Assembly (NCBI GenBank): GCA_035505975.1
Contig: DATJQJ010000025.1
Span: forward strand, 1-64,000
Direction of reading: 5' to 3'
DNA from: CAIKOD01 sp035505975
GTDB taxonomy: Archaea > Halobacteriota > Methanomicrobia > Methanomicrobiales > Methanospirillaceae
DNA: 64,000 bases
Part shown: positions 60,543 to 64,000 of the stretch, piece by piece
Position numbering within the stretch: the stretch's first letter is position 1
How the letters are laid out: the number at the start of each line of letters is the position of its first letter
The notes under the pieces: generated by a model
Seen by the model: only the letters and a program-made list of their open reading frames with translations
What the model was told of the DNA's origin: nothing
Databases searched by the model: none
Program-made: the position numbers and the translations under genes

Positions 60543-62253
60543 ACTGCTGGACTCCCAGCGCTGGCAGGAGGTCCCGGGGACCAAAAATGCCGTAATATTT
60601 CCTTTTATCCGGAAGATCGATACGAATTCCTCAAATTCGTACATCATAGCAATGCCGGGAGCTGTCGTGCTGATCGATCCGGGCGGCCTGTCCGACCAGA
60701 TGGACCTGCTTGCAAAAGAGATCGAATCGATAACAACCACTAAACCGGTATCGGTATTTGTCTTCCTGACCCATGCTCATATAGACCATTTCCTGGTCAT
60801 GCTCACCCATCCTTTTTTTTATTCCAACAATGCCGTTGTCCTCGCGGCACACGAAAAATCTGCCGCATTGCTGTCGGCAGCCGATACCAAATGCACCCAG
60901 GCCGAACTGTTTGGAAAGACCTTAAAACCGCTGGAAGTACCGTTGAAATTTTTTGAAGGCAGGGAAACTACCAAGACGCAGGTCCCTGCGGGAGAAGGCG
61001 GTACTTATCTTCTGGAGGCGGATATTTTTTCCGGCGGGCATCTGGCAATTCGCAGGGAAAGGTTCTGTCCGGGTCCGGGGGATAGCATTGAAATTTTCGA
61101 AACACCTGGACACAGCCCGGACAGCGTGTGTTACCGTATCGGCACGGTCATCTTCATCGGCGACCTCCTTTTTGCTGCAAACCCGGGAATAGCAGGGTCC
61201 AGTGGATGGGACCAGAAAGACCTCCTCAGATCGATTGATGAGGTATTGTGGCTGCTCGAGTCCGAGGATATCAGGATCTGCTGTCCCGGGCACGGGAAGG
61301 TGATCTCTGCCGGTACGGCCAGGGCGATGCTGATAGCGATGAAAACAGATGCAGCCAGACTCGGCGATATTGCTGCGGTGACTCCCGAATGGGCACAGGA
61401 GACCGCCCGGTATGCAGAGAACCTGATGGACCGGGTGGCCGCATGTTTTACCATCATGGCAGGCAGGTGCTACAGGGCGGCACACATTCTTGAAGACCTC
61501 GAAGAATCGGGTGAAGCCGAGAAGATATCAGGGATCCTTAATATCAAAATAATCGATGATATCCTCGAGGAGTTCCATCGCTTCAGCGAAGATTACCGGA
61601 GGGGTAACCAGCGTGACGTTCACCTCGCCCTCAAGGCCGGGCAGGTATCCGCGAAACTCGAGCATGTATATCGCAAGGAACGGCTGGACCTCATCATCGA
61701 CCCGTACCTTGTCAGGAGGGCGGCGAGACTCCTTTCGGACTATACTACAACGCTACGCGGATTTCGTAAATCTGTCAATTTGGAGGTTTTCGATCCCGGC
61801 ACTGCTCTTTCGCCGTTTATCGAACAGGTTACCGGGTCCAATTGCAGCGACGACGAGCTCCTGGCCCTTGCCGATAACGAGCAGGAGTATATGCTCGCAT
61901 TCGTCACGAGGCTGACCAGGGTACCTCTTTTTCCTGACGACCCCGTTACCTTCGAAGTTTTGGGTGAGTCATGTCGCACCTGTGCAGATATCGACCGGCT
62001 CGAAGACCTGGTGGCGGAGATCCTCGAAAATCTGGCAGCGACCGATCACAAGGGCATCTTCATCTCCGTTGGACCGGAAGAGAACGATGTGGTGGTCAGC
62101 ATCCGGGCCAGAAAAACAGGAAATGAACTGGAAATCCCCGAAAGCGACCTCATTTACATGAGGGAGGAGTGTAAAATCGCAGGCGGTACACTCACCGTTT
62201 CCGCTGAGGGGTCTTGTTATGTCATCAGGATCGCCCTGCCCAGGGTCCTGTAA
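60520..62253 (+). CDS. Metallo-beta-lactamase fold protein with kinase-like C-terminus
   Basis: 577 residues. Residues about 20-260: MBL fold with THAHIDH (HxHxDH, 85-90), TPGHSPDS (His), GDLLF (Asp) and CPGHGKV (last His), so both metal sites are complete. Residues about 290-390 helical. The final 100 residues resemble the C-terminal half of a GHKL kinase (VAEILENLAATDHKG, GPEENDVVVSIRAR, GGTLTVSAEGSCYVIRIALP) with a decayed N box and no G1 loop, so kinase activity is unlikely. Overlaps the STAS gene by 23 bases. A phosphatase-like signal protein in this partner-switching set is plausible. Confidence 0.85.
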   Translation: MHLQSGNELLDSQRWQEVPGTKNAVIFPFIRKIDTNSSNSYIIAMPGAVVLIDPGGLSDQMDLLAKEIESITTTKPVSVFVFLTHAHIDHFLVMLTHPFFYSNNAVVLAAHEKSAALLSAADTKCTQAELFGKTLKPLEVPLKFFEGRETTKTQVPAGEGGTYLLEADIFSGGHLAIRRERFCPGPGDSIEIFETPGHSPDSVCYRIGTVIFIGDLLFAANPGIAGSSGWDQKDLLRSIDEVLWLLESEDIRICCPGHGKVISAGTARAMLIAMKTDAARLGDIAAVTPEWAQETARYAENLMDRVAACFTIMAGRCYRAAHILEDLEESGEAEKISGILNIKIIDDILEEFHRFSEDYRRGNQRDVHLALKAGQVSAKLEHVYRKERLDLIIDPYLVRRAARLLSDYTTTLRGFRKSVNLEVFDPGTALSPFIEQVTGSNCSDDELLALADNEQEYMLAFVTRLTRVPLFPDDPVTFEVLGESCRTCADIDRLEDLVAEILENLAATDHKGIFISVGPEENDVVVSIRARKTGNELEIPESDLIYMREECKIAGGTLTVSAEGSCYVIRIALPRVL

Positions 62254-62356
62254 CTCCTGAACACGCAGGTTGATCAATCAGGCCGCCCCATCGCATCCGG
62301 CTGGTTTTTGACATGGCATTCATAGGCCGGGCCCGCAAGCCCCGATCTCCAGGCCG

Positions 62357-62698
62357 TTACCTGACCGGATCCTGACCTGCCGGTTCACGAGCTTTTTGTT
62401 CGAAATACCTGACCGCTTCGGGCAGGCAGGTGACTACGCCGCTGACCCCGGAAACGGTCAGGGTCATGAGAATTGCCCCTGATACTTCATCTTTCGTCGC
62501 GCCGGCCGCGACTGCCATAGGAATATGGGCCCTGACAGCCATCGCATCCCCGGCCGAGGCTTTCATAGCCAGGTAAATCAGTTGGCGGGTCTTCTGATCG
62601 AGACCCTCCCGGGCAACAATCGCGTTAATGAGGCCGTCGAAAGCATCTGCGACAGCGGGTGCCTCCCTGCGGAAAATCTCCATGGGGTTTTCATTCAT
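62357..62698 (-). CDS. Carboxymuconolactone decarboxylase-family protein
   Basis: 113 residues, all-helical AhpD/CMD fold (LDQKTRQLIYLAMKASAGDAMAVRAHIPMAVAAGATKDEVSGAILMTLTVSG). The C-x-x-C used by AhpD disulfide reductases is absent (A-S-A-G-D-A), so a peroxidase-linked role is not supported; a single C-T-L-P-like Cys lies near the end. Function unclear. Convergent with the MBL protein gene. Confidence 0.85.
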   Translation of the reverse strand: MNENPMEIFRREAPAVADAFDGLINAIVAREGLDQKTRQLIYLAMKASAGDAMAVRAHIPMAVAAGATKDEVSGAILMTLTVSGVSGVVTCLPEAVRYFEQKAREPAGQDPVR

Positions 62699-62825
62699 GA
62701 TATCAACAATGAGATGCGCATGAGTCCGGGAAAATACATTCTCTGATAACGTTCACCAGGCCCTGTAATTCGCTCTTTTGACATCCTTATTTATACCGAA
62801 AGTGTTCACTTCGACTGGAGGGGGT

Positions 62826-63020
62826 CCCCCTTCCTGTCCCAGCCCCGGCAGGATAGCCAGCAGACAGGGTGAGAATGATATTCGGAATCTGTCGGTTCCG
62901 ATGCAGTCCCTATCCCAGCTGGGGTTGCCACAGCAGCGGGGCGGAACCCCTGGAGCGTCAGATTATTCTCAAATTCCTTAAGAAACATCACAAATTCAGA
63001 ATGAATGCAAATGAAAATGC
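62826..63020 (+). repeat. Dispersed intergenic repeat, copy E (most complete)
   Basis: Contains CTTCCTGTCCC, GGATAGCCAGCAGACAGGG, CTGTCGGTTCCGATGCAG, TCCCTATCCCAGC, GGGGTTGCCACAGCAGC, GGGGCGGAACCCC and TGGAGCGTCAGATTATTC, then ACATCA and AATGAAAATG. It shares the long 5' part only with copy A. Sits in a 443-base gap between the minus-strand CMD and PEGA genes with no gene candidate. Confidence 0.75.
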
Positions 63021-63141
63021 AGGGTAAATCCGGGATGTGCACAGCACCATAAAATTTTAAAATCATCGGGTTGAGCACATGGCATGCCAAGCCGGGGTTC
63101 CCGCAAGTATTGTACACGAACAGGAAAGAAAAAAGATTAGA

Positions 63142-63837
63142 TTATTTTCTCTTTGCAATAACAACTGCTAAAAGTCCGGCAACCACGAATGCGAAAACGC
63201 TGATCTCTGCCGGAACAGGTTGCTTTGTCGTCGGCGGCGCCGTCGGTTCAGGGTTCAGGGTCGCATAGAGGTCTACGGTCTGTCCCTTGGCAGGATACTG
63301 GTTTATCTGTGCGGTAAAGGGCACGTAGCCGTTCTTCTGGACACTGTACGTCTGGAAGGGAGTGCCGGTGACATAGACCTGGACCGTGAGCGCCCCCTGG
63401 GTGATCTGTCCCTCGTTCACATTGTCAAAATACACCGTTGCCCCGTCCACGTTACAATTGACTTTGTACCAGCCGATATCCCCACCAATCGGGGCGGGGG
63501 GAGCTGTCGTCGGGATCGGATTGAGCGTTGCATAGAGTGTCACGAACTCGCCCTTACCGGGTACAGAACTGATTGGTCCGGTGAAGGTTGTATAACCCGG
63601 CATCGATACGGTATACGATGTATAGGGAGTTCCGGTCGAATACACCGGGACGTAAAGCACACCATTGCTGATCGTTCCCACGTTCGTCGAATCGAACATA
63701 ACCGTGGCACCGTCTACATTACACATCACTTCATACCATCCCTGGTCTCCACCGATCGGCCTTGCAGCCGACGCAAAACCTGCGCAGGCACAGGCGACCA
63801 GGAGAAGAACAGCACATGAGCTCCAGATTTTTTTCAT
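63142..63837 (-). CDS. Secreted protein with two PEGA-like repeats and C-terminal anchor
   Basis: 231 residues from ATG 63837 (MKKIWSSC), with GGAGGATG 8 bases upstream. Signal peptide (about 1-27). Two homologous units of about 85 residues, each with W-Y-x-V-x-C-N-V-D-G-A-T-V-x-F-D (GWYEVMCNVDGATVMFDSTN and GWYKVNCNVDGATVYFDNVN) and Y-A-T-L-N-P: PEGA-type surface domains. A Pro/Thr linker and a final helix (VFAFVVAGLLAVVIAKRK) after QPVPAE resemble an archaeal membrane-sorting tail. Surface-layer or cell-envelope protein; exact role unknown. Confidence 0.88.
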   Translation of the reverse strand: MKKIWSSCAVLLLVACACAGFASAARPIGGDQGWYEVMCNVDGATVMFDSTNVGTISNGVLYVPVYSTGTPYTSYTVSMPGYTTFTGPISSVPGKGEFVTLYATLNPIPTTAPPAPIGGDIGWYKVNCNVDGATVYFDNVNEGQITQGALTVQVYVTGTPFQTYSVQKNGYVPFTAQINQYPAKGQTVDLYATLNPEPTAPPTTKQPVPAEISVFAFVVAGLLAVVIAKRK

Positions 63838-64000
63838 GCGGATCATCCTCCACTGATTTTAGCTAATGAGAGAATACTATAATAATAGATCTGTTATCCG
63901 GCGAAGAACAAAAAAAACCCTGCCGGGAAAAACCGGGTTATTCTCACCTGAACAACCAAAACCGGCATATTTTTTACGCCCGCTTCTCATAGTTTCCATT

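Overview
The window looks like chromosomal DNA of a methanogenic archaeon, most likely Methanomicrobiales or a near relative. The support is a complete archaeal A-type ATP synthase operon, an archaeal-type threonyl-tRNA synthetase, the GatCAB amidotransferase, geranylgeranylglyceryl phosphate synthase (archaeal lipids), a siroheme reductase-like protein of the small methanogen type, a tungsten aldehyde:ferredoxin oxidoreductase, a DUF2769 protein, and archaeal TATA-type promoters with oligo-T terminators. No methanogenesis gene lies in the window, so the order is an inference.

Layout. 1-1.7 kb: end of a HEAT-repeat protein, a DUF333 lipoprotein and a small unknown gene. 1.75-10.4 kb (minus): ATP synthase operon in the order small head protein-H-I-K-E-C-F-A-B-D. 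10.6-13.4 kb (minus): an ECF-type vitamin or amino-acid importer (T, fused A-A', S). 13.55-16.5 kb (plus): a three-gene cassette ending in a B-family DNA polymerase whose motif C is altered (PolB2-like). It starts with a protein that looks like a P-loop-less RecA fold carrying a C-terminal PCNA-binding peptide. A perfect inverted repeat sits in the shared divergent promoter. 16.6-24.4 kb: malic enzyme, proline dehydrogenase, a secreted protein, polyphosphate:AMP phosphotransferase, ThrRS and dCTP deaminase. 24.9-33.4 kb (minus): asparagine-synthase-like / gatC / gatA / gatB / topA / GGGP synthase / trmJ, tightly packed. 33.5-40.3 kb: TPR membrane protein, MscS channel, tandem flavodoxin-fold protein with three operator iterons, ArsR-family regulator with two palindromes, and an aldehyde:ferredoxin oxidoreductase - 34-residue CxxC peptide - MoaD operon. 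40.3-46.5 kb: DUF2769 protein, Mg2+ P-type ATPase, a 55-residue zinc-ribbon protein, an ABC-2 exporter and tRNA-Leu(UAA). 46.7-59.2 kb: a frameshifted remnant, siroheme reductase-like protein with a cupin, two membrane histidine kinases, an MFS exporter, zinc-ribbon and HNH proteins, an atypical ion channel and a metallopeptidase on one palindromic TATA box, a dCMP deaminase and a chagasin-like lipoprotein. 59.5-62.3 kb: a partner-switching set (RsbW-like kinase, STAS antagonist, metallo-beta-lactamase protein with a C-terminal kinase-like tail). 62.4-64 kb: carboxymuconolactone decarboxylase-like protein and a PEGA-type surface protein.

Themes. Energy: the ATP synthase supplies ATP, AOR and malic enzyme handle carbon and reductant. 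Translation: ThrRS, GatCAB, TrmJ and an Asn-synthase-like protein. DNA: topoisomerase IA, PolB2 cassette, dCTP and dCMP deaminases for dUMP supply. Signalling: two kinases and the partner-switching set. A dispersed intergenic repeat occurs five times in the same orientation (about 18.1, 20.2, 24.5, 37.2 and 62.9 kb).

The observations that most deserve follow-up are the PolB2 cassette, the dispersed repeat, the partner-switching set, and the microprotein between aor and moaD. All functions are read from sequence motifs; no database search was possible.
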